The notes below the pieces were generated by a model. The model was not told the origin of the DNA. It did no database searches and was given only the letters and a program-made list of their open reading frames with translations. From Firmicutes bacterium HGW-Firmicutes-1 (GTDB taxonomy: Bacteria; Bacillota; Clostridia; Lachnospirales; Vallitaleaceae): a DNA stretch of 64,000 nucleotides. Shown here piece by piece: positions 26,801 through 35,004 of the stretch. Position 1 is the first letter of the stretch. Each line of letters opens with the position of its first letter. The DNA is taken from NCBI GenBank assembly GCA_002841625.1, contig PHAG01000001.1, positions 310,001 through 374,000 on the forward strand, in the 5' to 3' direction. A program made the position numbers and the translations under genes.

Positions 26801-29800
26801 GGCATCACTAAGGCGTTTTAATAAAACCGCTCCAACGCCTTCACCAAAAACCGTGCCATTAGCCCCTTCTCCAAAAGGCCTACAAATTCCGTCTGGGGAA
26901 TGAAAATGTATTTGAGCATATTGAATCCATCTACTAGGATGAATAAACAAATTAATACCACCTACAACAGCAGTATTGCATTCTCCGCGTCTTAGACTTT
27001 CATAAGCCAAATGAACCGCTGTACCAGAACCAGAACAAGCCGTATTTATCGATAAGCTTGGTCCATTAAAATCAAAGCAATAAGAAACCCTATTTGGAAT
27101 CTGATAAAAATCAGTATCTCTGTAGGAGCTGATTCCTTTTAAGGAAGCTTCGTCAACAAGTGTTCCATAGTCACTAGCTACTACAGCCGCAAATACGCCT
27201 GTATTTCTGTCAATGGTATCTGCCGTATATCCTGCATCTTCAAATAGTCCCCATACAACTTGGAGGAATAATCTTTGTTGCGGGTCCATTAACTCCGCCT
27301 CTTTTGGCGAAATATTAAAGAAACTCGGTTCAAATTTATCAATATGATCGATGAATGCTCCCCATTTACTATAGGTTTTATCTGGTTTATCACCAGTAGG
27401 ATCAAATATGAAATCTAGATTCCAACGTTCTTTAGGAATTTCCCTAATACAAGATTGACCATTTACTAAAACATTCCAAAACTCTGTTACTGTATTTGAG
27501 TTAGGAAATAATCCATTCATACCAATAATCGCAACATCCTCATCCTTATCTGAACGAATTGAATCATCATAGTTCTCTTCCAATTTAGCAGTATTATTTT
27601 CCACATGAATAGGAGTTATATTAGGATCCACTCTTAAGGACGGATATTTAATTTCTAGCATTTCTCTATAATTCTCAATTAAATAATGAGCGATACTTTT
27701 TAAATTTCGATGTTCAAATAATAATGTTGATGGTATGTCTACATATTCATTTCCTAAGCTTACCATGATGTCCATGATCTTAAAGGAATCAATACTGTAT
27801 TGTTCAAGCTCATCATCCCCGTTTAATGCATCATATGGTACGCTTAGATGCTTGGAAAACAGCAGCATCATCTCATCTAACACTTGTTGAAACAGTGTAT
27901 TGGATGCCATTATTTTGATAGGATCATTTGCTAGATTTTTATCGCATTTAGTAATAATAGGCTGATCTTCTAATTGCCTTATCTCCTTTGCTATTGAGTA
28001 TATATCAGAAAAGACATTATAAATTCTTTCTAATTGGTTTTCTTTTTCTCTTGTAGAAATAGACAAAGTATGTACACTTGGCTTAGCTGTAGCATTTATA
28101 TTGCAAGTGGTATATTTTTCCGAACTAAAACTTATTATAGATAAATCTTCTGCAGATACTAAATAGGTTGTTACTGAATCCTCATCAACTATTTTATATG
28201 TGCTTATTACTTCCTCTAAGAATAGTTTAGCTGGTTGATTTTTAGCCGTTTTATTTAATCTAAGCTCTACTTTTTCCAAATTTCTTTCCTTTGCGAATTT
28301 ACCTAGCCTAGCAACCATTTCATATTCAATACCACGGCCTAAAACTCTACAACTAAGTAAAAATGAATCAACTATGAGACGTTCCTTCTCTTCTTTCATA
28401 ATCATTACGCCAACCAATCCATATGAACCAAATTTATCTTCAACTTCTACAGTGAAACATTCATATCCTTCATGATTGATTATTTGGTTGATTTCATTTG
28501 GCTTGCGCCTAATAGATGTAAAGTTAAATTGATTTGTTCTTTCTGTTAGTTGCGCTACTCTTGATACATTTTCATTTATCATAGAATTTATTTGAACTTT
28601 AATGTTTAGGCTCTTTATAAAGTCATTATAATCATTACTACTTTCTTCTAGTTGAGTCCTTTCAACATTTGCTTTATATAACTGTGTCCTAATTTTATCT
28701 TCATCTGTAACTGCATATTGATCTAATATCCAAAAATGATTGAGTAATTTAACTTGGTCTTTCGTTTCTTCTGGCCATCTAATCGTTAGCACTTCTGAAC
28801 AATTAGCTCTAACTTCAGCACATTCCACTGGATTATCATCAATAAAGACAAAACTATCTAAGCCTAAATTGAGAGTTTGGGCTAAGTGTTTTATATTTTC
28901 CGATTTTGATTTCCAGTTGATTTTGCTATCTGTGATATACTTTCGCTTTAAAGGCATGGATTTTTTTTCATCAAAAACTTTCCAGACATCCTCTTCTACA
29001 TTTTTGCTGCATAAGCATAACAGTTTTCCTTGCTGCGTCTGTTTCACTAAATATTTTTGCAATTCACGATAAGCGCCTTTGACGGTTACACCCTTCGATC
29101 CAACTTCTCCACAAACACCTTCCCATAAGGTATTGTCACAATCTAATACAATTACTTTATAAGGCTTGTTTTTTAATTGATAAAATCGCCTATTAATAAG
29201 TGTTCCAAGCATATGATAATATTCTATAGTAAAAGGAACATGTCCCATTTTATCTCTCGCTGGATCAAATATTTCTTTGATACTGTATTGTTTTGTATAT
29301 TGGTTTGCGTTTAACACACCGATTGAATTCATATCTTTCAATGCCATTACCAATCGATTTTCCAATTCATCAAATATGGAATTCATTTCCGTAGAATTTT
29401 TATCAGATGTTGCAAAGGGACATAAAAGTAAGAGTGTAAAAGCATTGGATCTTTTACAATAGGACTGTAACGCAGAAATCAAATTCTCTAAAGTTGCATT
29501 TAAAAAGTACCTATCTTCTTTCGTAATGTTTAATTCTTCATATTCCGTATTCTCATGACTGTCCTTAACTTCTCGAAAACGAAGCCAATCTCCAAATCTT
29601 AATAAGATTACATTCATTCCTGCTGTGTTATTAGAAAATATACTATTTGGATTTAAAAGCTCTTGGAATACTTGATTGTATTGTGCAAATTCTATATGAA
29701 GAGAAAAATTCAATTCCTTTTCCCAGAAGTTCATGCACGCTAATAAGGGCTCACTTGTAAAAGTAGAGGCAATTACAATTGTATCTCTACTTTTATCAGC

Positions 29801-30646
29801 AAACCCTGATTGATCTAATATATTTTCTTTTCTAACACAAACATTTAATTCGCCCTGAGATAGTAATTGTCCAGAGCTATAAATTTTAATATTTATTCTA
29901 AGTATTCCAAAGCTTTTATCATAAGAAATAGATGAAGCACTATATTCTAATTTATTAGAATCATAATTTTCCATTTCATGAAAGTTCATGTTTAGTTTTA
30001 TACAAAGTGATCTTCTGCCTGGAAGAATCATACCCGCGATATAGCTACACATCATGAACGAGTCAATGTGTATAGGTTTTACAACACTATCTGATGTAAT
30101 AAATCGCTTTTTTAATTTTTCAACATAAATTTGATTTGTAGAATAGTAGCCAGTTTTTATAACTCCCTTTTGAAGCTCTTCTTCGCAATAATCTAAAGAT
30201 ACTTCTTGCAAAGAATCTAAATAGCTTGAATGAAGGCTCAAATCATATTTATCTGCGTTCTTATTATGTTTAATGACAGTTTCCATATCCGTATAATGGG
30301 TTGTCAAACTCATAAAAGCTTTTTCTTCGTCAAAGACTTCTATTAATTCATCCCTATCATCCAACTTTTTGTTAAGAAAATACTCTTTGTCAGTATACAT
30401 TGGATTTACGAATTTTATTTCAGCCCGATCTAATTTCATATTGGGTTTCTCTTTAACCTTACCTAGGCAAGCTAAGGCACCTAAAAAACCAAATAACAAA
30501 CGTTGGCTATAAGTAGTTTTATTTGCATATGTTTCATCCATATGTAAAGGACTACTATCATGACTAGCTAATGAAAAATTTTCAAGATCCTCATTTGAAA
30601 AATACAGATTACCTCTTTGTGTTTTTACTCCTTTGTTATTCCCCAT
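20828..30646 (-). CDS. trans-AT PKS loading protein: MaoC-like, FkbH, ACP, KS-KR-ACP, KS-DH
   Basis: 3272 residues. Residues about 10-310 look like a double hotdog with a MaoC-type SPLHMDE motif. FkbH-type domain with HAD motif LDCDNTLWEG (Asp502, Asp504) and the SCRVLGRG region: such domains dephosphorylate 1,3-bisphosphoglycerate and load glyceryl onto an ACP. ACP Ser954. KS1 from 1035 (Cys1204, TACSG); post-KS linker; KR with TGGLGGLG near 1936, carrying LKS instead of LDD (A-type prediction); ACP Ser2241. KS2 from 2346 (Cys2517); DH with HxxxGxxxxP (His2988) and HPxxxDxxxH. The C-terminus (ILEIFKKLAQGNIDIKKVESI) is helical and probably docks to the next protein, which supplies KR-ACP. The frame is open to an ATG at 30748, but that extension is a hydrophobic translation of the leader; the ATG at 30646 has AAAGGAG 8 bases upstream. 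First gene of the operon. Confidence 0.93.
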   Translation of the reverse strand: MGNNKGVKTQRGNLYFSNEDLENFSLASHDSSPLHMDETYANKTTYSQRLLFGFLGALACLGKVKEKPNMKLDRAEIKFVNPMYTDKEYFLNKKLDDRDELIEVFDEEKAFMSLTTHYTDMETVIKHNKNADKYDLSLHSSYLDSLQEVSLDYCEEELQKGVIKTGYYSTNQIYVEKLKKRFITSDSVVKPIHIDSFMMCSYIAGMILPGRRSLCIKLNMNFHEMENYDSNKLEYSASSISYDKSFGILRINIKIYSSGQLLSQGELNVCVRKENILDQSGFADKSRDTIVIASTFTSEPLLACMNFWEKELNFSLHIEFAQYNQVFQELLNPNSIFSNNTAGMNVILLRFGDWLRFREVKDSHENTEYEELNITKEDRYFLNATLENLISALQSYCKRSNAFTLLLLCPFATSDKNSTEMNSIFDELENRLVMALKDMNSIGVLNANQYTKQYSIKEIFDPARDKMGHVPFTIEYYHMLGTLINRRFYQLKNKPYKVIVLDCDNTLWEGVCGEVGSKGVTVKGAYRELQKYLVKQTQQGKLLCLCSKNVEEDVWKVFDEKKSMPLKRKYITDSKINWKSKSENIKHLAQTLNLGLDSFVFIDDNPVECAEVRANCSEVLTIRWPEETKDQVKLLNHFWILDQYAVTDEDKIRTQLYKANVERTQLEESSNDYNDFIKSLNIKVQINSMINENVSRVAQLTERTNQFNFTSIRRKPNEINQIINHEGYECFTVEVEDKFGSYGLVGVMIMKEEKERLIVDSFLLSCRVLGRGIEYEMVARLGKFAKERNLEKVELRLNKTAKNQPAKLFLEEVISTYKIVDEDSVTTYLVSAEDLSIISFSSEKYTTCNINATAKPSVHTLSISTREKENQLERIYNVFSDIYSIAKEIRQLEDQPIITKCDKNLANDPIKIMASNTLFQQVLDEMMLLFSKHLSVPYDALNGDDELEQYSIDSFKIMDIMVSLGNEYVDIPSTLLFEHRNLKSIAHYLIENYREMLEIKYPSLRVDPNITPIHVENNTAKLEENYDDSIRSDKDEDVAIIGMNGLFPNSNTVTEFWNVLVNGQSCIREIPKERWNLDFIFDPTGDKPDKTYSKWGAFIDHIDKFEPSFFNISPKEAELMDPQQRLFLQVVWGLFEDAGYTADTIDRNTGVFAAVVASDYGTLVDEASLKGISSYRDTDFYQIPNRVSYCFDFNGPSLSINTACSGSGTAVHLAYESLRRGECNTAVVGGINLFIHPSRWIQYAQIHFHSPDGICRPFGEGANGTVFGEGVGAVLLKRLSDARKDKDNIYGVIRGSAINSGGKTNGFTVPNPKAQAELISKTLLQAKVNPRTISYIEAHGTGTSLGDPIEIRGLTMAFKESGKKYTDQLEVQYCSLGSLKANFGHSESAAALSGMIKILLQMKYETFVPSLYSAEINSKIPFDHSPFIVQQKADKWLRPILHEDGVETTYPRRAGISSFGAGGSNSHIIVEEYMDEIRNKKIDSPQLIILSSKNEKKLRMLATHFVEFLEKNMVSEFEVMDGNKTITLAQIAYTLQVGRMAMEERVAFFVSNFKELVDQLKLFMDGQKNEKNIYRGNIKATSTIVKNLYQDDSDEFIQMMMNEGKLHKLAQLWILGVEIKWNILHDENPGRVSLPGYTFDGEKYWIPDMDMNSKLTHHDSLQLLADCNACAAKDVSAIQVGNGLQQTESHQNINNLEEQDDKKITYYNYSFIEAEILQEDVKLAGNLLLFDTNEELYHTFKEKYGKDFPVILVKQGKDYRRNEDGTYEIDFLKKEDYLLLIEQYTELPNKIICKWDQHVDLVGQPMDKQLEANFNAMLYLSQAFMKKMSKQDITLLYVYSSTDQLSKPEHGAMSSFAKTITQENPKFKYKTIDVHDTDHLGMKSDWLIVQLIKELNNQDKNVEINYRDGKRFIKVYNKVEIVEDLNEKKILREQGVYLITGGLGGLGFIFSEYLARNLKASLVLTGRSELDTKRSELIRKLEALGSKVMYIKADISNAEDVNNLIVQAKARFHEINGVFHSAGVLKSEFILNKKKEDIKEVFASKVKGSIQLDEATKDENLDFFVFFSSLSAAMGSVGYCDYATANSFMDHYASNRQKLTSNGMRKGLSLAIAWPFWEEGGMRLSDWSIANLKTTIGMIPLETEYGIQALLDGLALGYPNLVVIQGQEEKGLAAFEYNSLKCHVTTEALLRNDEATNATVGEEQLLHASEVFLKKLLSEETKVPVENIDSSEGLEIYGIDSIMIMSLTSQLEKFFGSLSKTLFFEYQTIDRLAEFLVDHYRDLLIDLLGLAPKQAMQNNSFIENSLTTLQQTRSVAISGPINKAISVSINGPICEPKIQIEKSSNEHTDFAIIGVSGQYPEANNLEAFWENLKAGRDSVTEIPLERWDYRIYFDPEKGKEGKIYSKWGAFLDHVDKFDPLFFNISPKEAKIMDPQERLFLQCAWHTFEDAGYSREKIEGTPVGVFAGVTWGEYQLYGVEETVKGRPISSSSVYASVANRVSYIYNLHGPSIAIDTMCASSLTALHMACESIRTGECSMALAGGVNVSLHPNKYLYLSQGRFASSNGRCKAFGVGGDGYVPGEGVGAVLVKSLKQAQEDGDHIYAVIKGTSINHGGKTNGYTVPNPNAQADLVVKALQKANINPRTISYMEAHGTGTALGDPIEMNGLAKAFGEFTGDNQFCAIGSSKSNIGHLESAAGIAGLTKILLQMKYKMLVPSIHTEQLNPNIDFNASPFYVQRELSEWMKPTILEHGVEVEYPRRAAVSSFGAGGSNSHVILEEYKNIEDHQRYPEIEYMIILSAKNSERLKVYAKEFCDFLEKADQISMRDMAYTLQVGRDAMEERLALVIATKDELKRKLTAFYNQEDTSFIHQNNIKKDKNKAKLLVDGKAGQAFINTLLYENELERLAALWVIGIEIDWNLLYKGFKPNRLPLPTYPFALERYWISQDEHTVQNQTSKIHPLLDCNISNFKEQKFTTQLLGSEFYLSDHIIGGEKLFPGVACLEMARKAGEISGERKVKSIKDTVWLKPISVKENPEDIHISLYPSEHCAEYEITSQDQDNKRIVHAQGIVHYETEEIDSSEESINLDAIKNRCPVEIKKDEYYTKLGSIGFHYGAAFQPVKEIYKNSREALAYLELPEGLKSEFNDYLLHPTIVDGALHPVISLMDIMKDDTSSLYLPFMLGEIEMIKPIVEKCYSYVELEDDTIHDSSLKKFNIKILNELGEVLIKIKSFTTKARKEESIHMNGDGRILEIFKKLAQGNIDIKKVESIIRR

Positions 30647-30799
30647 CACTTTAACTCCTTTATTTATATTGAGATATAGTAGTGTAATAACTATCCCTAT
30701 AAATATTGGCGTTTTTCTATATGCATTATATAATATCTTATTACCCATAATGTGTCAATAAATTTTTCCGTAAATCGATTTATTTTACATAATATTTAT

Positions 30800-30829
30800 A
30801 TAATAACTTTAAATTACAATTTTAGACAA
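30800..30829 (-). promoter_or_regulatory. Candidate promoter of the PKS/NRPS operon
   Basis: In the minus orientation TTGTCT (30824-30829) and TATTAT (30800-30805) are separated by 18 bases, about 150 bases before the first start codon. The match is moderate and the region is very AT-rich, so other sites are possible. The intergenic span 30647-31183 holds no gene; besides this site and the consensus pot promoter I see only AT-rich DNA in it. Confidence 0.35.
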
Positions 30830-31039
30830 TGTTTTTTAAGTTAATTATAAATATGATGTGTATTTTATCTTAAATTGTCATCCTGAAACGCAAGATAATT
30901 ATGGTATTTTATAATTATAGTCTATATTTATTATAATTATTTAGGGTAATATAACTACTGAATACCCAAAAAAACTTAATATGTAAGTGTAACTCCAATT
31001 AGATGCGGTTATTATTCAAGATTCCCCTACTGGTTTTAC

Positions 31040-31067
31040 TTGACATTTTGTGAAAACGTTATATAAT
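31040..31067 (+). promoter_or_regulatory. Consensus sigma-A promoter of potABCD
   Basis: Perfect TTGACA (31040-31045) and perfect TATAAT (31062-31067) with a 16-base spacer, about 115 bases upstream of the potA start. Both hexamers match consensus, so strong vegetative transcription is expected unless repressed. Confidence 0.85.
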
Positions 31068-31183
31068 TTATTTCAGAGAATTGCATATTTATTCGTTATT
31101 TTTTTTTGCAATTAATCCTTATAAAATTCGGATTTCCTTACATATAATTATGAATGGATCGGGAAAACATGGAGGCAGATTAC

Positions 31184-32224
31184 ATGATAGAATATTTGAT
31201 TCAGTTAAACAATATCAGCAAATCATATGAAAATCATGTGGTTCTTGATCACCTAAATCTTTCTATACGAAAAAATGAATTCTTAACGCTTCTTGGTCCA
31301 AGTGGATGCGGAAAAACGACTACCCTTAGAATGATTGGCGGATTTGAAATGCCTGATTCTGGAAATATTATTTTTGACAATATAGATATCACAAAAATCC
31401 CACCTTATAAACGAAATATAAATACGGTTTTTCAAAAATATGCCCTTTTTCAACATTTGAATATTTATGAAAATGTTGCTTTTGGTTTAAGAATACAGAA
31501 AATGAGCGAAGCAAAAATCAGAGAAAAAGTATCCTCTACCTTAAAGTTAGTTAATTTAGATGGCTTTGAAAAACGTGATATCAGCTCTTTAAGTGGTGGT
31601 CAGCAACAACGTGTTGCCATTGCACGTGCAGTCGTAAATGAGCCCGAAGTTCTATTATTAGATGAACCCCTTGGAGCTCTTGACTTAAAGTTAAGAAAAG
31701 AAATGCAAATCGAATTAAAAAAATGGCAACAAGAATTAGGCATTACCTTTGTTTATGTTACTCACGACCAAGAAGAAGCATTGGCTATGTCAGATACTGT
31801 CGTAGTACTCAACAATGGGATCATACAGCAAATGGGCATTCCAGAGCATATTTATAATGAACCTTCCAATGCCTTTGTTGCTGATTTTATAGGAGAAAGT
31901 AATATTATAGATGGTATTATGAAAAAAGACTATGTTGTACAATTCTTAAATACTGATTTCCAGTGTACTGACTTAGGCTTCAAGGCAGACGAAATCGTTG
32001 ATGTTGTCATTCGTCCAGAAGATGTTGAGATTGTAAATCCAGAAAATGCTATGATTATTGGTAAAGTTACCTCCGTCATCTTTAAAGGTGTCCATTTTGA
32101 AATGACAATCACAACTGGTGATTTTACTTGGCTAGTACAAAGTACATTGCAACACCCTGTCGGCTCGGAGGTTGGCATAAGAGTGATTCCTTTTAACATC
32201 CATGTCATGAAAAAGGTGGTGTAA
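31184..32224 (+). CDS. potA: Spermidine/putrescine ABC transporter ATP-binding protein
   Basis: 346 residues. Cytoplasmic ATPase of a polyamine importer. It shows Walker [11 protein letters not shown]-loop QKYALFQH, signature [14 protein letters not shown], Walker [12 protein letters not shown] and a switch histidine in YVTHDQEEA, followed by a TOBE-like C-terminal domain. An ATG at 31154 is in frame, but the ATG at 31184 has GGAGG 8 bases upstream and begins [10 protein letters not shown], the normal PotA N-terminus. First gene of potABCD; the order A-B-C-D, ending with the binding lipoprotein, supports polyamine uptake. It is divergent from the PKS operon and there is no reason in the sequence to link the two. 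Confidence 0.93.
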   Translation: MIEYLIQLNNISKSYENHVVLDHLNLSIRKNEFLTLLGPSGCGKTTTLRMIGGFEMPDSGNIIFDNIDITKIPPYKRNINTVFQKYALFQHLNIYENVAFGLRIQKMSEAKIREKVSSTLKLVNLDGFEKRDISSLSGGQQQRVAIARAVVNEPEVLLLDEPLGALDLKLRKEMQIELKKWQQELGITFVYVTHDQEEALAMSDTVVVLNNGIIQQMGIPEHIYNEPSNAFVADFIGESNIIDGIMKKDYVVQFLNTDFQCTDLGFKADEIVDVVIRPEDVEIVNPENAMIIGKVTSVIFKGVHFEMTITTGDFTWLVQSTLQHPVGSEVGIRVIPFNIHVMKKVV

Positions 32225-32227
32225 ACT

Positions 32228-33055
32228 TTGAAAAGAAAATATTTTGCATCGCCCTATGTATTTTGGATTATTATTTTTACGATTATCCCTTTAGCAATGA
32301 TCCTTTATTATGGAATAACAATTAAAAATATTGATGGAAGTATCGCTCTATCCTTTAGCAATCTTAAAAAGGTTTTTGAACCCGTGTATCTAAAGGCCAT
32401 GACACGTTCAATGATATATGCTGGATCTAGTACAATCATATGTCTTATACTAGCTTATCCACTTGCACTTATTTTATCTAAAAACAACTCAAGTAAGTCC
32501 TCCATACTTTTTCTATTTATTCTTCCAATGTGGATGAACTTTTTACTTAGAACTTATGCTTGGATGTCCTTACTTGAAACAAATAATGGCTTTTTAAATA
32601 CCTTATTAAAATATATCCACTTACCAACTATTCAAATTATGAATACTAAATACGCAATCATATTAGGTATGGTATACAACTTCTTACCTTTTATGGTTTT
32701 ACCGATCTATAATGTATTGGTTAAGATTGATAAATCTGTTTTAGAAGCAGCAAGTGACTTAGGTGCCAATAGCTTACTTCGTTTTAGAAAAGTAATATTG
32801 CCCTTAAGCATTCCTGGCATCGTAAGCGGAATATCTATGGTATTTATGCCTGCAGTTACATCCTTTGTTATTCCCAACCTTTTAGGCGGTGGAAAAATCA
32901 ACCTAATCGGTAATCTTATTGAACAACAATTTATGCAATCCTATAATTGGTACTTTGGTTCTTCCCTCTCATTAATACTAATGATCATTATTCTAATTAG
33001 CATGTCTATTGTATCAAAATTTGAAAGTGAGGATAAGGGGGTTGCATTATGGTAA
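32228..33055 (+). CDS. potB: Spermidine/putrescine ABC transporter permease
   Basis: 275 residues with six hydrophobic segments, an N-terminal one at about 10-30, and the permease EAA loop (EAASDLGANSLLRFRKVILPLSIPGI) that contacts the ATPase. The start codon is TTG, 3 bases after the potA stop, with AAGGTGG overlapping the end of potA; the coupling suggests coordinated translation. Forms the membrane channel together with the PotC homologue. Confidence 0.92.
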   Translation: MKRKYFASPYVFWIIIFTIIPLAMILYYGITIKNIDGSIALSFSNLKKVFEPVYLKAMTRSMIYAGSSTIICLILAYPLALILSKNNSSKSSILFLFILPMWMNFLLRTYAWMSLLETNNGFLNTLLKYIHLPTIQIMNTKYAIILGMVYNFLPFMVLPIYNVLVKIDKSVLEAASDLGANSLLRFRKVILPLSIPGIVSGISMVFMPAVTSFVIPNLLGGGKINLIGNLIEQQFMQSYNWYFGSSLSLILMIIILISMSIVSKFESEDKGVALW

Positions 33056-33879
33056 TAAAGCTACTTAAACTCGGTCATTATATCTTTGAAAAGTTATATG
33101 TCATACTGATCTTCATTTTTCTATATGCTCCAATCATTACTCTGATTGTATTTTCATTTAATGATTCTAAATCAAGAGCAAAATGGACTGGATTTACTTT
33201 TAAATGGTATGAAACAATGTTTAATGATCCAATTATTATGTCTTCTTTGTATTATACTTTGATCATTGCCTTGCTATCGGCAATCATAGCAACCGTAATT
33301 GGTACCTTTGCAGCCATTGGTATTTTTTCAATGAAAACTACATATAAAAAGACAATAATGAACTTTACATACCTACCAGTATTAAACCCAGATATCGTAA
33401 CAGGTATAGCACTTATGTTATTTTTCATAGCCATTGGGCTAAAAACTGGTTTAAGGCTTGGCTTTACTACTATGCTCCTAGCCCATATAACCTTCTGCAT
33501 TCCATATGTAATATTGTGTGTAATGCCAAAATTAAAGCAGTTAAATAATAGCGTATATGAAGCAGCCATTGATCTTGGAGCAACTCCGTTGCAGGCTTTA
33601 TACAAAGTTATTTTACCTGAAATTTCACCTGGCGTTATTACTGGAATGCTACTAGCCTTTACTTTGTCACTAGATGATTTTGTAATTAGCTATTTTACAA
33701 CAGGAAATGGAGTTTCAAATTTATCTATTACCATCTATTCTATGACTAGACGTGGTGTGAAACCGGAAATAAATGCTCTATCAACTATTATGTTTTTAGC
33801 AGTGTTGATCTTATTACTCATTGTAAATGGTCGAATGAGCAAGAATAATAAATCAACAAAGCAAATACAATCCTACTAA
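33049..33879 (+). CDS. potC: Spermidine/putrescine ABC transporter permease
   Basis: 276 residues, second permease subunit. It has six membrane segments and an EAA loop (EAAIDLGATPLQALYKVILPEISPGV). The ATG overlaps the last 7 bases of potB and is preceded by AAGGGGG inside potB. The motif NDSKSRAKWTGFTFKWY near the N-terminus is typical of PotC proteins. Functions as a heterodimer with PotB. Confidence 0.92.
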   Translation: MVIKLLKLGHYIFEKLYVILIFIFLYAPIITLIVFSFNDSKSRAKWTGFTFKWYETMFNDPIIMSSLYYTLIIALLSAIIATVIGTFAAIGIFSMKTTYKKTIMNFTYLPVLNPDIVTGIALMLFFIAIGLKTGLRLGFTTMLLAHITFCIPYVILCVMPKLKQLNNSVYEAAIDLGATPLQALYKVILPEISPGVITGMLLAFTLSLDDFVISYFTTGNGVSNLSITIYSMTRRGVKPEINALSTIMFLAVLILLLIVNGRMSKNNKSTKQIQSY

Positions 33880-33898
33880 AGTTTCAGGAGGCTATAAA

Positions 33899-34957
33899 AT
33901 GAAAAAAATCATTGTAATACTTCTAATTATTTGTCAATCTTTCTTAATGTTAACAGGATGTAATCAAAACGCATCATCAAACGATGCTTCAAATGTTACA
34001 ATAAATGTCTACAACTGGGGAGACTATATTGCTCCCAATGTGATAGAAAAATTCACACAACAAACAGGTATTGAAGTAATCTACGAAACATTTGATACCA
34101 ATGAATCAATGTATACAAAGCTAAAATCAGGTGCAGTTAACTATGATGTACTATTCCCTTCTGACTATATGATTCAAAAGCTAATAAGCGAGGACTTGTT
34201 GTATCCTCTAAACAAAAATAATCTTCCAAATTATTCATATATTGAAGATAATTTTAGAAACTTAGCCTTTGATGTAGGCAACGTATATTCCATACCATAT
34301 ACATGGGGTACTGTTGGGATCTTATATAATACAACGATGGTCGATGAGCCAGTTGACAGCTGGGATATTTTATGGAATGAAAAATATGCAAATTCAATCA
34401 TAATGCAAAATAGTGTTAGAGATACGTTTGGAATTGCTTTGAAAAAGCTAGGATATTCTATAAATACAATCAACAAAGAAGAAGTAGAACAAGCTAAAGA
34501 GCTTCTTATTCAACAAAAGCCATTGGTATCTGCTTATGTAATCGATGAAGTTAAGGATAAAATGATTGGAAATGAAGCCGCACTTGCTGTAATTTATTCA
34601 GGCGAAGCCCAATATACATATTCACAAAACTCTGACCTAGCATATGTAGTTCCTAAGGAAGGTAGCAATGTATGGGTAGATGCAATGTGTATCCCTAATT
34701 CCTCCAAACACAAAGAGGCTGCAGAAAAATTTATCAATTATTTGTGTGAATCAGATATCGCTTATTTAAATGCTAGTTACATATACTATGGTTCACCCCA
34801 TTCTGGAGCAAAAGAAATGTTGGCCCCTGAAATACTTGAAAATCAAGCACTTTATCCATCACAAGAAATCATTGATAGATGTGAAGTATATATTGATCTA
34901 GGAACTGAAATGAATCAATTTTATGATGAGAAATGGACTGAACTAAAAGGTGAGTAA
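33899..34957 (+). CDS. potD: Spermidine/putrescine-binding lipoprotein
   Basis: 352 residues. The signal peptide ends in a lipobox, LTGC with Cys21, so the mature protein should be anchored to the outer face of the membrane. It continues with the periplasmic-binding fold typical of PotD: VYNWGDYIAPNVI, FETFDTNES-like stretch, VLFPSDYMIQKL, PYTWGTVGI and WVDAMCIPNSSKHKEAAEKFINYL. CAGGAGG lies 8 bases before the ATG. It captures polyamines for PotABC. It is the last gene of the operon and is followed by the triplicated repeat and a bidirectional terminator. Confidence 0.93.
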   Translation: MKKIIVILLIICQSFLMLTGCNQNASSNDASNVTINVYNWGDYIAPNVIEKFTQQTGIEVIYETFDTNESMYTKLKSGAVNYDVLFPSDYMIQKLISEDLLYPLNKNNLPNYSYIEDNFRNLAFDVGNVYSIPYTWGTVGILYNTTMVDEPVDSWDILWNEKYANSIIMQNSVRDTFGIALKKLGYSINTINKEEVEQAKELLIQQKPLVSAYVIDEVKDKMIGNEAALAVIYSGEAQYTYSQNSDLAYVVPKEGSNVWVDAMCIPNSSKHKEAAEKFINYLCESDIAYLNASYIYYGSPHSGAKEMLAPEILENQALYPSQEIIDRCEVYIDLGTEMNQFYDEKWTELKGE

Positions 34958-35004
34958 GTACTACCAAGTAAAAGCCTAACTAATCAAGATCTGCATCTAT
35001 GCTA

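Noticed and set aside
30647-30748. N-terminal extension of the loading protein with a hydrophobic stretch that looks like a membrane anchor
   Set aside because: It is translated leader DNA; the ATG at 30646 has an ideal AAAGGAG site and is followed directly by the MaoC-like domain.
31184-34957. potABCD as the exporter or resistance genes of the PKS/NRPS cluster
   Set aside because: All four proteins match a polyamine importer with a binding lipoprotein; the operon is divergent and has its own constitutive-type promoter.
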